From Parvibaculum sp. (lineage in GTDB: Bacteria > Pseudomonadota > Alphaproteobacteria > Parvibaculales > Parvibaculaceae): a stretch of 43,545 nucleotides of DNA. Below are positions 34,903-43,545 of this stretch, piece by piece (the first letter of the stretch is position 1; every line of letters begins with the position of its first letter). Position numbers and translations under genes: made by a program. The stretch lies in contig NZ_JAUYUS010000008.1 in the NCBI RefSeq assembly GCF_030694575.1, positions 1-43,545 on the forward strand, written 5' to 3'. Under the pieces are notes generated by a model that saw only the letters and a program-made list of their open reading frames with translations, was not told the DNA's origin and made no database searches.

Positions 34903-35682
34903 ATGTCCGCGGACAACGCAGCCCCGAAAAAAATGAGCGTCTCCGACAAGACGATGATCGAAATGTCTGGCGTGCATAAATGGTTCGGCGATTTTCATGT
35001 GCTGAAGGACATCAACCTCACGGTCAAGGAAGGCGAGCGCATCGTCATCGCCGGGCCGTCCGGCTCAGGCAAGTCCACCCTCATTCGGTGCATCAATCAT
35101 CTGGAACCGCATGATGAAGGCCGCATCGTCATCGACGGTATCGAGCTCACCGAAGACTTGAAGCGGATCGACGAGGTGCGCCGCGAGGTCGGCATGGTGT
35201 TCCAGCAGTTCAATCTCTTTCCGCACATGACGGTTCTGGAAAACTGCACGCTGGCGCCGCTCTGGGTCCGCAAGATGCCGGAAGCGGATGCGCGCGACCT
35301 TGCCATGAAATTCCTCGAGCGCGTTCGCATCCCCGAGCAGGCAGGCAAATATCCAGGTCAGCTCTCAGGCGGCCAGCAGCAGCGGGTGGCGATCGCCCGG
35401 GCGCTCTGCATGAACCCGAAGATCATGCTGTTCGATGAGCCGACCTCTGCGCTCGACCCTGAAATGATCAAGGAAGTGCTCGATGTGATGGTCGAGCTTG
35501 CGCGCGAAGGCATGACCATGCTCTGCGTCACGCATGAAATGGGCTTCGCGCGCGAGGTCGCGAACCGGGTCGTCTTCATGGATGAAGGCGAGATCATCGA
35601 GGAAGCGCCGCCGGAAGAGTTCTTCAGCGCCCCGAAGAATGCGCGGACAAAGGAATTCCTCGCGCAGATTTTGGCGCATTGA
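34903..35682 (+). CDS. aapP: AapP: amino-acid ABC transporter ATPase
   Basis: 259 residues with the full ABC motif set: Walker A GPSGSGKS (51-58), Q-loop Q101, signature LSGGQ (154-158), Walker B IMLFDEP (174-180), and the switch histidine in VTHEMGF. It powers the AapJQMP importer. The ATG at 34903 is preceded by TTAGGAGAAG. The stop lies 2 nt from the stop of the convergent GNAT gene. No C-terminal regulatory domain is visible. Confidence 0.95.
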   Translation: MSADNAAPKKMSVSDKTMIEMSGVHKWFGDFHVLKDINLTVKEGERIVIAGPSGSGKSTLIRCINHLEPHDEGRIVIDGIELTEDLKRIDEVRREVGMVFQQFNLFPHMTVLENCTLAPLWVRKMPEADARDLAMKFLERVRIPEQAGKYPGQLSGGQQQRVAIARALCMNPKIMLFDEPTSALDPEMIKEVLDVMVELAREGMTMLCVTHEMGFAREVANRVVFMDEGEIIEEAPPEEFFSAPKNARTKEFLAQILAH

Positions 35683-35684
35683 AT

Positions 35685-36203
35685 CTAGTCGATCTCCTCC
35701 AGCACCACTTCCTCCTGCCCGCAGGGCGAGAAGCCGAAGCGCTGGTAGAGGGGCAGGGCGCGGGGATGGTCGAGCGTGCAGGTCTGCACGATCAGGCGGT
35801 TCGGGTTGCGGGCCCAGGCGAGCGTGATCGCCTCGCCGAGAAGAAAGCGGCCGAGCCCCTTGCCGATATGCTCCGGCATGACCCCGAGAAATGACAGTTC
35901 GACACGTGGCTTCGAACGGAAGTCGAGTTCGAAATAGCCAGCCGGCGCACCGTTGCAATAGAGAACATAGATATCGACATCCTCATGCTGGATGATTGCC
36001 GCCAGCGCGTCGTCGGCCAGCCGCTTGCGGTTCACCCAGACATAGTTGCGACCAATCGTGTCGTAGAGGTAGCGGTAGAAATGGATTGGGGTTTTTTCCA
36101 CGCGCATCAGAGCGTATTTGCCGAGCGGGCGCGGGACGGGCGGCAGTCGCGGCGGCGCCGTCATTTCGAGATGGGTGACGATGGTCTTGTGTTTCTTCCC
36201 CAT
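35685..36203 (-). CDS. GNAT-family N-acetyltransferase
   Basis: 172 residues. The acetyl-CoA-binding signature is LGVMPEHIGKGLGRFLL, preceded by the strand YFELDFRSKPRVELSF and followed by RALPLYQRFGFSPCG, the standard ending of the fold. The acceptor substrate is unknown. It lies 13 nt downstream of the sulfurtransferase gene on the same strand, so it probably belongs to the cysK-sseA transcription unit. Confidence 0.88.
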   Translation of the reverse strand: MGKKHKTIVTHLEMTAPPRLPPVPRPLGKYALMRVEKTPIHFYRYLYDTIGRNYVWVNRKRLADDALAAIIQHEDVDIYVLYCNGAPAGYFELDFRSKPRVELSFLGVMPEHIGKGLGRFLLGEAITLAWARNPNRLIVQTCTLDHPRALPLYQRFGFSPCGQEEVVLEEID

Positions 36204-36216
36204 ATGCCCCAGCGCG

Positions 36217-37062
36217 TCAGACTTCGACCGGCATCTCCGTTACGGCGCCCCACTCGGCCCATGAGCCATCATAGACCGGGACTTGCGGTTTGCCGAGAAC
36301 GGCAAGACCGAGCGCTAGAATGGAGGCGGTAACGCCCGAGCCGCAGGTGGTGACGACCGGGCGGTTGAGGTCGACGCCGGCCTTTTCGAACAGCGCACGG
36401 AGCTCTTCCGGCTTCTTCAGCGTGCCGTCGGACGCGACGAGCGTTCCGGCCGGCAGGTTCAGGCTGCCCGGAATGTGGCCGCCGCGCAGGCCGGCGCGAG
36501 GCTCAGGTTCTGTGCCGCAGAACCGGCCGGCGCTCCGTGCGTCCAGCACCTGTTCGGCGCAGGTGTCGATATTCCGCAGCATCGCCTCGCGGTCGCGGAT
36601 GAGGCCCGTGTTGCGCCGCGCCGTGAAATGGCGCGCGGAGGTACGCGGGCGCTGGTCGTCGGTCGGGCGGCCTTCCGCCTTCCATTTCTTCATGCCGCCG
36701 TCGAGCACCACCACATCGTCGTGGCCCATGACGCGGAACATCCACCAGACGCGTGCGGCGCTGAACAATCCGGCGCCGTCATAGACGACGATGCGGTTGC
36801 CGTCGCCGAGCCCCATGGCGCGGACCCGCGACGAGAATTTCTCGGGCGCGGGCAGCATGTGGGGGTAGGGGCTGGCGAGATCGCAGATTTCGTCGATGTC
36901 GAAGAAGGCCGCACCGGGAATGTGTTCGCGCTCATATTCGGCGCGCGCGTCCCGTTGCATCTGCGGCAGGTACCATGAGGCATCGACAATGCGCACATCC
37001 GGCGCGTCCAGATGCTTCGCAAGCCATTCGGTCGTAACGAGCGGTGAGGCGGCCTCAAACAT
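36217..37062 (-). CDS. sseA: SseA-type sulfurtransferase (rhodanese / 3-mercaptopyruvate sulfurtransferase)
   Basis: 281 residues with two rhodanese domains. The N-terminal one is inactive (contains [15 protein letters not shown] and VLDGGMKKW). The C-terminal one has catalytic C240 in the loop CGSGVTA, which is typical of 3-mercaptopyruvate sulfurtransferases rather than thiosulfate ones (CRKGVTA). It moves sulfur from 3-mercaptopyruvate, a cysteine breakdown product, to acceptors such as thiols or cyanide. The gene is 22 nt downstream of cysK. Confidence 0.9.
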   Translation of the reverse strand: MFEAASPLVTTEWLAKHLDAPDVRIVDASWYLPQMQRDARAEYEREHIPGAAFFDIDEICDLASPYPHMLPAPEKFSSRVRAMGLGDGNRIVVYDGAGLFSAARVWWMFRVMGHDDVVVLDGGMKKWKAEGRPTDDQRPRTSARHFTARRNTGLIRDREAMLRNIDTCAEQVLDARSAGRFCGTEPEPRAGLRGGHIPGSLNLPAGTLVASDGTLKKPEELRALFEKAGVDLNRPVVTTCGSGVTASILALGLAVLGKPQVPVYDGSWAEWGAVTEMPVEV

Positions 37063-37084
37063 GGTCTTGAACGAACCCTTCTTC

Positions 37085-38083
37085 TCAGAGCCAGTCCGGC
37101 GCAGGCAATCCCTTTTCCTTCAGGAAGGCGGGGTTGAACAGCTTGCTCTGGTAGCGCGTGCCGTAATCGCAAAGCACCGTGACGATAGTATGGCCGGGGC
37201 CCATTTCCCTAGCGAGACGGATCGCCCCTGCGACATTGATGCCGCTCGACCCGCCGAGGCAGAGGCCTTCTTCCTTCAGCAGGTTGAAAACGATCGGCAG
37301 CGCTTCCTCATCGGCGATCTGGAAGGCCTGGTCGATCGGTGCATCTTCCAGATTGGCGGTGATGCGGCCCTGGCCGATGCCTTCGGTGATGGACGTGCCC
37401 TCTGCTTTCAGTTCGCCATGCTTGTAGAAATGATAGAGCGCCGCACCCATCGGGTCGGCGATGCCGATCTGTACATTCCTGTTGCGCTCTTTCAGCGCCA
37501 TGCCGGTGCCGGCCAGCGTGCCGCCTGTGCCGACCGCGCAGATGAAGCCGTCGACCTTGCCGTCGGTCTGCTTCCAGATTTCCGGACCTGTCGTCTCAAT
37601 ATGGGCGAGGCGGTTCGCGACATTGTCGAACTGGTTCGCCCATATGGCACCGTTCGGTTCCTTCGCCGCCAGTTCTTCCGCGAGGCGGCCGGAATACTTC
37701 ACGTAGTTGTTCGGGTCCTTGTAAGGCACCGCCGGCACTTCGATCAGTTTCGCGCCGCAGAGCCGCAGCATGTCCTTCTTTTCCTGCGACTGCGTCTCCG
37801 GGATCACGATCACGCTGCGGAAGCCGAGCGCATTGCCGACAAGCGCAAGGCCGATGCCGGTGTTCCCCGCCGTGCCTTCCACGATGACGCCGCCCGGCTT
37901 CAGCGTGCCGCGCTTTACCGCATCCTCGATGATGTAGAGCGCGGCGCGGTCCTTCACGGATTGGCCCGGGTTCAGGAACTCAGCCTTGCCGAGAATCTCG
38001 CAGCCGGTTTCTTCCGATGCGCGCTTCAGGCGCAGCAGGGGTGTGTTGCCGATCGAGTCGACGAGACCGTTTTTGATGTCCAT
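37085..38083 (-). CDS. cysK: Cysteine synthase (O-acetylserine sulfhydrylase family)
   Basis: 332 residues. PLP lysine K44 sits in GQSVKDRAA, and [10 protein letters not shown] is the PLP-phosphate loop. The family makes cysteine from O-acetylserine and sulfide. One oddity: the substrate loop reads EGTAGNTG (69-76), with alanine where standard CysK/CysM have serine (TSGNT). The same TAGNT variant is found in some fungal and alphaproteobacterial cysteine-synthase-like proteins. So the acceptor or sulfur donor may differ. It is the first gene of a run with sseA and the GNAT gene, 117 bp from the next gene upstream. Confidence 0.85.
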   Translation of the reverse strand: MDIKNGLVDSIGNTPLLRLKRASEETGCEILGKAEFLNPGQSVKDRAALYIIEDAVKRGTLKPGGVIVEGTAGNTGIGLALVGNALGFRSVIVIPETQSQEKKDMLRLCGAKLIEVPAVPYKDPNNYVKYSGRLAEELAAKEPNGAIWANQFDNVANRLAHIETTGPEIWKQTDGKVDGFICAVGTGGTLAGTGMALKERNRNVQIGIADPMGAALYHFYKHGELKAEGTSITEGIGQGRITANLEDAPIDQAFQIADEEALPIVFNLLKEEGLCLGGSSGINVAGAIRLAREMGPGHTIVTVLCDYGTRYQSKLFNPAFLKEKGLPAPDWL

Positions 38084-38200
38084 TGCCTAGGCTTTGTTAT
38101 CTGTTCTTGAAAAGGTGAAGGCGGTCCGGATGGGCCCGGTGCGAACAGGAACATACGGAGGGGGAGGCCCCGGTTCAAGCCGAAGGCGCGAATTCGATAC

Positions 38201-38815
38201 TCATCCGATTTGGGACTTGTTGAGTACAAGCCATTGAATCATCAGGATAGTCTTCGCATCCACGATCCGGCCGTCGGCAATTGCCTCATGGGCTTCATCC
38301 AGTCCCACCACCACCGCGCGGATATCCTCGTGCTCATGGGCGAGGCCGTGAATGCCGCCTATGCCCGAAAGATCGGTCAGGGCGGTATAGAGCCAGCTCC
38401 GCTCGCCATAGCCGCCGGGCGAGGACCAGACCGTCGAGATGTGGACGGGTTCGCCGATCCGGCAGCCTGCCTCCTCCATGGCCTCGCGCGCCGCGACCTC
38501 GGGCGGCGTTTCCCCCTCATCGATAATCCCGGCCACCGCCTCGAAGAGCCAGGTCGCCTCGCCCCAGACAAGGCCGCAGGTGCGAAACTGCTCGATCAGC
38601 ACCACGGCGTCGAGCTTCGGGTCGTAAGGCAGCACCATCGCCACCCGCCCGATCGTATAGATGTCGCGAGTCACCTCGTCGGACCAGCCGTCGTCGAAAC
38701 GGCGGTGCCGGAACACGAAGCGTTCCAGCTTGCCCCAGCCGCGGCCGATGATCTCGCGCGAGCGAATTTCGACATCGGCCAGCGTGCGCGGCGTCGGGAC
38801 AAGGCGGGATTTCAT
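38201..38815 (-). CDS. NUDIX hydrolase, probable ADP-sugar pyrophosphatase
   Basis: 204 residues. The NUDIX box is exact: G96-(x5)-E102-(x7)-R110-E111-x-x-E114-E115-x-G117. The sequence before it (VVLIEQFRTCGLVW) and after it (WSSPGGYGERSWLYTA) resembles ADP-ribose pyrophosphatase of the NudF type. It would hydrolyse ADP-ribose or related nucleotide sugars to AMP and sugar phosphate using Mg2+. It is 45 nt downstream of the cfa gene on the same strand. Confidence 0.88.
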   Translation of the reverse strand: MKSRLVPTPRTLADVEIRSREIIGRGWGKLERFVFRHRRFDDGWSDEVTRDIYTIGRVAMVLPYDPKLDAVVLIEQFRTCGLVWGEATWLFEAVAGIIDEGETPPEVAAREAMEEAGCRIGEPVHISTVWSSPGGYGERSWLYTALTDLSGIGGIHGLAHEHEDIRAVVVGLDEAHEAIADGRIVDAKTILMIQWLVLNKSQIG

Positions 38816-38860
38816 GTGGGAGCTCCGCAGCGGGTGGGGCGCCCAGTCTAGCAGGCCTCG

Positions 38861-40126
38861 TCAGGGCCGCGCGAGGGTCACCTGCGTCACGTCGATATTG
38901 CCGGCGCGGAAGCCCGCCTCGCAGTAGGAGAGATAATATTCCCACATGCGCCGGAAGCGCTCGTCGAAGCCCTGCCGCTGGATGTCGGGCCATGCGGCGC
39001 GGAAGCGGCTGCGCCACTGGTTGAGCGTCTCGGCATAATCGAGGCCGAAATCGCGATTGCCGACCCAGGTGAGGCCCGCCCGCGCCACCTGCTGCCGGAG
39101 CACGGAGGGCGAGGGCAGCATGCCGCCGGGGAAGATGTAGCGCTGGATGAAGTCCGCGCGCTTGCGATAGGCGGCGAAGGAGCGGTCGGCGATGGTGATG
39201 ATCTGGAGCCCGGCCTTGCCACCCGGCTTCAGGCAGTTTCTGACCTTGTCGAAATAGGCGGGCCAGTACTCCTCGCCCACTGCCTCGAACATCTCGATCG
39301 AGGCGATGCGGTCGAAACGTTCGTCGATGTCGCGGTAATCCTGATAGCGGATGTCGACCTTGTCGGTCAGGCCCTTCTTCTCCATCCGCTCGCGCGCGAA
39401 GGCGAGTTGTTCCTTGCTGATCGTGACGCCAGTGACGCTGCAGCCGATTTCGCTTGCCGCGTATTCGGCGAAGCCGCCCCAGCCGCTGCCGATTTCGAGG
39501 AGGTGATGTTCAGGCTTGAGGTCGATGCTCTCCGCGAGGGAGCGGTACTTGTTGATTTGCGCGGCCGACAGGTCCTGCCCCGCATGCTCGAAGCGCGCGG
39601 ACGAATAGGTCATCGTCGGATCGAGCCAGCGCCGGTAGAAATTATTGCCGAGGTCGTAGTGGTATTCGATGTTGCGTTTCGAGCCGCGTTTGGAATTGCG
39701 CCGCATCAGGTGCCCCAGGCGGGAGACAAAGCGGGCGATGGGTACGCCCATCAGCTTGTCCTGCAGCGCCTCGCTGTTGCGCAGGAAGAATTGCAGGAAC
39801 GCCGTCACGTTCGGGCTGTCCCACATGCCGTCGAGAAAGGCTTCCGCCGCACCAAGGTCGCCGCTCGCGAAGAAGCGGCGGGTCAGGCCGAAATCGCGGA
39901 TGACCATCACCGCGTGCTCGCCCGGCTCGCTGCCCTGGAAACGGAGCTTCCTGCCGTCGGGCAGGATCATCAGGATCGAGCCGTGGCGTATCTTCAGCAA
40001 GGCGCGAAAGGCGAGGCGGGCAAGGGGAGGGATGCCGGGCATGGTGCGCAGATTTGCCGGCGTCACGTCGACGCTCTCCGCGGCAGCTTCCCCGTTTCTT
40101 GTTCCGTCAAAGGGGATATTGGTCAT
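38861..40126 (-). CDS. cfa: Cyclopropane-fatty-acyl-phospholipid synthase
   Basis: 421 residues. It has an N-terminal lipid-binding region and a C-terminal SAM methyltransferase domain. Key elements are YHYDLGNNFYRRWLD, the SAM-binding LEIGSGWGG, TISKEQLAFARER, IEMFEAVG and YIFPGGMLPS. The enzyme adds a methylene from S-adenosylmethionine across cis double bonds of membrane phospholipids, usually in stationary phase or under acid stress. The start ATG is preceded by GGAGGG. The 177-bp region upstream is shared with the divergent recQ. Confidence 0.92.
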   Translation of the reverse strand: MTNIPFDGTRNGEAAAESVDVTPANLRTMPGIPPLARLAFRALLKIRHGSILMILPDGRKLRFQGSEPGEHAVMVIRDFGLTRRFFASGDLGAAEAFLDGMWDSPNVTAFLQFFLRNSEALQDKLMGVPIARFVSRLGHLMRRNSKRGSKRNIEYHYDLGNNFYRRWLDPTMTYSSARFEHAGQDLSAAQINKYRSLAESIDLKPEHHLLEIGSGWGGFAEYAASEIGCSVTGVTISKEQLAFARERMEKKGLTDKVDIRYQDYRDIDERFDRIASIEMFEAVGEEYWPAYFDKVRNCLKPGGKAGLQIITIADRSFAAYRKRADFIQRYIFPGGMLPSPSVLRQQVARAGLTWVGNRDFGLDYAETLNQWRSRFRAAWPDIQRQGFDERFRRMWEYYLSYCEAGFRAGNIDVTQVTLARP

Positions 40127-40303
40127 TCAAGCCTCCCTCCGTCAGCCGACCGATTATAGCGGCTGAAGCCCTGAAGTCCTAACCGGGCGTCATTATGAGA
40201 AATACGCACAAGTCAGGCGGTTGGTTCAACTCAGGCGGGTTCCTCCGGGGCGCGCAGATGTTAGCTTCACCGCCCGCGAGAGATACCCCTGACTGAGTCG
40301 CCA

Positions 40304-42133
40304 ATGCCCGGACCCATGGAAGTGACAAATGAACCTCACCCGGAAAGGGTGCTGAAGGAGATATTCGGACTTCCCTCGTTCCGGGGCCAGCAGGGCGAGA
40401 TCATCGAGCATGTCGTCGGGGGTGGCGACGCAGTGGTGCTGTTGCCGACCGGCGCGGGCAAGTCGCTCTGCTACCAGATACCCGCCCTTTGCCGTGCGGG
40501 CGTCGCCGTCGTCGTCTCGCCGCTCATCGCGCTGATGCGCGATCAGGTGGAGGCGCTGCGCCAGTCGGGTGTGCGTGCCGCCGCGCTCAACTCCACGCTG
40601 ACGCCCGAGGAAGCGCGCGGCATTCGCGACGCGCTGACGGAGGGAGAACTCGATCTTCTCTATGTGACGCCCGAGCGACTCGCGGGCGACGGTTTCATCA
40701 GCCTGCTGTCGCGGGTACCTCTGGCGCTCTTCGCCATCGACGAAGCGCATTGCATCAGCCAGTGGGGGCACGACTTCCGGCCGGAATATCTGCAGCTCGC
40801 GAAGCTCAAGGAACGATTTCCGGATGTGCCGCGTCTTGCGCTTACGGCCACGGCAGATCCGCAAACACGCGACGATCTCATTCACCGCCTTCAGCTCGAC
40901 GACGCGCGGATTTTCTCCGCGAGTTTCGATCGTCCGAACATCCGCTACACCATCGTGCGCAAGGATAACGCCAAAAGCCAGCTTCGCGATTTCCTGCGGG
41001 CGCATGAGGGCGCGAGCGGCATCGTCTATTGCCTGAGCCGGAAGAAGGTCGAGGAGACGGCGGAGTGGCTGACGGCGCAGGGCATTCTCGCGCTGCCCTA
41101 TCATGCGGGTCTCGATCGCGCGATCCGCGACAAGCATCAGGACGCTTTCCTGAAGGACGAAGGTCCCGTGCTCGTCGCCACCATCGCTTTCGGCATGGGC
41201 ATCGACAAGCCCGATGTGCGCTTTGTCGCGCATCTCGATCTGCCGTCAAGCATCGAGGCTTACTATCAGGAGACGGGCCGGGCAGGGCGCGATGGCCTTC
41301 CTTCCGATGCGTGGATGGCCTGGGGCATGAGCGACGTTTCGCTCAGGCGGCGGATGATCGACGAGGGCGCATCGCCTGAATCGGTGAAACAGGTCGAACG
41401 CGCGAAGCTCGATGCGCTTCTTCATGTCTGCGAGACGGCCACTTGCAGGCGTCAGGCGTTGCTCGCACATTTCGGCGAGAGCCACGAAGGCGGCTGCGGC
41501 AATTGCGATGCGTGCCTTACGCCCGCCGAAATGTGGGATGGAACGGAAGCGGCGCGCAAGGCGCTCTCTGCTATCTACCGGACGGGGCAGCGCTTCGGCG
41601 CCGGACATCTGATCGATATCTTGCGCGGCAACAAGACGGAGAAGGTCGAGCGCAGCCGGCACGACGATTTGCCGACATTCGGCGTCGGAAAGGACCTCGA
41701 TCAGAAGAGTTGGCAATCCGTCTTCAGGCAGCTCGCGGCGCGCGGCATCATTTCCATCGACCACACCGCCTATGGCGCGCTCAAACTGGAAGAAAGTGCA
41801 CGGTCGGTTCTCCAGGGACAGCAGCCGGTCGAACTTCGCCGCGACCCCGTATCGCGGCGGCGACAAAGGACCGCTTCGGCGGCGGCGTCTGCGGACCCCA
41901 TGGCCTCGCCCGAGGAAGAAGCACTCTTCCAGGCACTGCGCGCGGAGCGTTTGCGTCTCGCGCGTGAGCAGGGCGTGCCCCCTTATGTGATTTTCCACGA
42001 TACGAGCCTGCGCGAGATGGCGCGGCGGCGCCCTGCCAGTGTCGAGGATATGACGGAAATCCCGGGTGTCGGCGGTGCCAAGATCGCGCGGTACGGAGAA
42101 GCGTTCCTGGCGGTCATCGCCGCGCCCGTCTAG
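40304..42133 (+). CDS. recQ: RecQ-family ATP-dependent DNA helicase
   Basis: 609 residues. Helicase motifs: K53 in [13 protein letters not shown] at 146-149 ([14 protein letters not shown], including the RecQ aromatic-rich loop), and motif [13 protein letters not shown] zinc-binding region follows with cysteines CETATCRRQ and CGNCDAC, then a winged-helix part, then an HRDC domain in about the last 80 residues ([27 protein letters not shown]). RecQ unwinds DNA 3' to 5' in recombination repair and fork restart. The start is uncertain among ATGs 40304, 40316 and 40329, none with a good ribosome binding site. Confidence 0.93.
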   Translation: MPGPMEVTNEPHPERVLKEIFGLPSFRGQQGEIIEHVVGGGDAVVLLPTGAGKSLCYQIPALCRAGVAVVVSPLIALMRDQVEALRQSGVRAAALNSTLTPEEARGIRDALTEGELDLLYVTPERLAGDGFISLLSRVPLALFAIDEAHCISQWGHDFRPEYLQLAKLKERFPDVPRLALTATADPQTRDDLIHRLQLDDARIFSASFDRPNIRYTIVRKDNAKSQLRDFLRAHEGASGIVYCLSRKKVEETAEWLTAQGILALPYHAGLDRAIRDKHQDAFLKDEGPVLVATIAFGMGIDKPDVRFVAHLDLPSSIEAYYQETGRAGRDGLPSDAWMAWGMSDVSLRRRMIDEGASPESVKQVERAKLDALLHVCETATCRRQALLAHFGESHEGGCGNCDACLTPAEMWDGTEAARKALSAIYRTGQRFGAGHLIDILRGNKTEKVERSRHDDLPTFGVGKDLDQKSWQSVFRQLAARGIISIDHTAYGALKLEESARSVLQGQQPVELRRDPVSRRRQRTASAAASADPMASPEEEALFQALRAERLRLAREQGVPPYVIFHDTSLREMARRRPASVEDMTEIPGVGGAKIARYGEAFLAVIAAPV

Positions 42134-42191
42134 CAGGACGCCGAAAAACGAAGAACCCGGCCGCTCTCCTCATCGGAACCGTCGGTATCGG

Positions 42192-43073
42192 TTATTTGCG
42201 GGTGCTTGCGACCAGAACGTCGCACTCAGCTTCCCTGAGTATCCGTTGCGTGACGCTGCCCAGGAGCGCCTGGAGAACGACTCCGCGACCATGCGGTCCC
42301 AGAGCAAGCAGGTCGACGCGCTTGCTTCTCGCGAGGTGGATCAGCGCGGGGCCAGGCTCGCCTTCGAGGATTGTCGTATCGGAAGTGTCGACGTCCACAA
42401 CGTCTCGGGCGAATGTCAAAAGTTCGTCGCGGGCCTTGGCAACTCTCGTTAGCCGGAACCGGTCTATCTCGGTCCGCGACGTTCCGCCACGCAGCAGGGC
42501 CTGTTCGAACGGGAGCGGGAGGTCGACAGCATGAACCAATTGCAGCCCTGCATGGGGAGCGAGTTTGCGCGCTTCCTGTGTGGCCGATATCGATTGAGCC
42601 GAGAAATCGACAGCGATCATGACGTGACGGTAGGGCTCCGTCGCGTTGGACTTGACCACGAGGACCGGCGCGGGCGAGGTCCTGATGACCCTGTCGGCGG
42701 TTGAACCCAGCGCCTTTTCGCGCAGCGACTTGCCCTCGCTTTTGCCCGGCCCGAGCACGACAAGGTCTGCCGATTGCTCACTCGCCACTCGGGTGATGAC
42801 TTCGTGGGGAGATCCGAACTCAACCCGCACATCGGTGCGCCGGGTCCGCCCGGCTTCGACCAGGAACTCCTCGATCCGGGTGACGGCGTCCCGTCTGAGT
42901 TCGTCCTGCAGGTCACCTTCGCTCTGTCCCGAGGTGACATGTGAAAGCGCCTCTGCTTCGATGACGTGGAGAAGCGAAAGCCAAGCGCCGTGCTTTCCAG
43001 CAAGCTCAACCGCCCGGCTCAGCACCGCTCCGCCTTCTCCCTCCAGATCCAGCGCCACCAATATGCTTTTCAA
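42192..43073 (-). CDS. Universal stress protein with tandem UspA domains
   Basis: 293 residues with two Usp domains. The first begins KSILVALDLEGEGGAVL, the second HVMIAVDFSAQS at about 152. The second domain has the ATP-binding pattern G-(x2)-G-(x9)-G-S (GPHGRGVVLQALLGS). The first has a looser version (GPGKSEGKSLREKALGS), which may not bind nucleotide. Such proteins appear in starvation, redox and other stress. It is a single gene, convergent with recQ. Confidence 0.9.
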   Translation of the reverse strand: MKSILVALDLEGEGGAVLSRAVELAGKHGAWLSLLHVIEAEALSHVTSGQSEGDLQDELRRDAVTRIEEFLVEAGRTRRTDVRVEFGSPHEVITRVASEQSADLVVLGPGKSEGKSLREKALGSTADRVIRTSPAPVLVVKSNATEPYRHVMIAVDFSAQSISATQEARKLAPHAGLQLVHAVDLPLPFEQALLRGGTSRTEIDRFRLTRVAKARDELLTFARDVVDVDTSDTTILEGEPGPALIHLARSKRVDLLALGPHGRGVVLQALLGSVTQRILREAECDVLVASTRK

Positions 43074-43141
43074 GACCGGGACTCTTTCAATCGCCTCATG
43101 CTCAATTCACAATACGCCATTAATCTGAAAATCACCTCCCC

Positions 43142-43545
43142 TCAGGGATTTTCAAGACTGAAGGTTTGCGTTACGTCATTGTAGGAAAACACTTCCGCAT
43201 AACGGCCCCAACTGATGATCGCCCGCAGCGTCTTTTCGGCTGCGTCCGGCAACATGTAGTCCTCAAGCTCGTCCGAGAACCGGCTCCAGGGCGCGCGGTG
43301 GCTCGGCCGCTCGTCCAGGATTCGGCGTATGTGCGCAGCAAGTGCCACATAGGTCAGCAGGTGTTTTGAAAACAGCTGCTTGCGTTCGTCGACGTCGGCT
43401 TGGGCGAACGCTTGCCTTCCGGGGGCAGCCGGATGTCTCCCCCGACCAGTTCGGCGAACCGGAGCATCTGAAGCGTTTCGGCGACCGGGAAGAGGTCGTC
43501 GATCTCCATTTGCAGCGATGCCGCAATGACGGGAAGGTCGGCCTC
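43142..43545 (-). pseudogene. C-terminal AAA-associated domain of an ABC-transporter ATPase, with a frameshift; runs off the right edge
   Basis: Translating leftward from the edge, one frame reads EADLPVIAASLQMEIDDLF, then TLQMLRFAELVGG and RLPPEGKR, after which it degenerates and stops. From about 43408 the adjacent frame continues FAQADVDERKQLFSKHLL, AHIRRILDERPSHRAPW, and FSLENP to the stop at 43142. Joined, these give a normal AAA-associated C-terminal domain of nitrate/sulfonate/taurine-type ABC ATPases. The break is consistent with a single missing base in CGTTCGCC near 43405-43411. This is either a real inactivating or truncating mutation or a sequencing error. The ATPase part lies outside the window. 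Confidence 0.72.

Noticed and set aside
42176-42192. Short inverted repeat AACCG/CGGTT after recQ as a terminator
   Set aside because: The stem has only 5 bp and no T-tract follows.

Overview
The window is high-GC DNA of an alphaproteobacterium. Pointers are an NDUFS4-type complex I accessory subunit gene (found in alphaproteobacteria and mitochondria), an aapJQMP general amino-acid ABC transporter with a divergent metC (the arrangement known in rhizobia), a tandem cold-shock-domain protein and a Ku/LigD end-joining pair. The set would suit Parvibaculum or a relative, but that is an inference; no rRNA or species marker is present. No CRISPR array, insertion sequence, prophage or plasmid gene was seen.

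Layout. (1) 1-616, minus: a halohydrin-dehalogenase-like SDR protein cut by the left edge, divergent from a GH13 alpha-glucosidase (716-2323). (2) 2326-19221, all minus: a nearly gap-free array of 19 genes, read from right to left. First comes an Mrp/Mbh-type cation/proton antiporter module (mrpE, F, G, an MrpA-C-terminal-like gene, mrpB, mrpC and three different antiporter-type membrane subunits with a small membrane protein between them). Then come coxG, S, L, M, D, E, a two-gene version of coxF/xdhC and a fused molybdopterin-binding/MobA-like gene, which together encode a form II CO-dehydrogenase-like molybdenum hydroxylase and its maturation factors. (3) 19499-21708: tandem cold-shock protein, hotdog thioesterase, tRNA-Pro, a small orphan gene, NDUFS4-like protein, tRNA-Arg. 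(4) 21712-25188, minus: ku-ligD non-homologous end joining. (5) 25382-30131: BON protein, Sel1-repeat protein, sugar-lactone oxidase-like flavoprotein, a biotin carrier/carboxyltransferase pair and a decayed ModC-like scrap. (6) 30132-38083: metC divergent from aapJQMP, then GNAT, sulfurtransferase and cysteine synthase genes, so sulfur amino-acid metabolism sits around an amino-acid importer. (7) 38201-43545: NUDIX hydrolase, cyclopropane-fatty-acid synthase, RecQ, tandem Usp, and the C-terminal domain of an ABC ATPase with a frameshift.

The most unusual feature is the unbroken antiporter-plus-molybdenum-hydroxylase array. The antiporter part follows the gene order of archaeal Mbh-type modules, lacks a full-length MrpA and carries three antiporter-like subunits. 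The first hydroxylase gene, coxG, encodes a membrane-anchored protein and starts only 57 nt after the last antiporter gene. A functional link between electron delivery from the hydroxylase and cation pumping is a testable hypothesis, not a demonstrated fact. Start codons were chosen from overlaps, Shine-Dalgarno sequences and family similarity by eye; no database search was possible.
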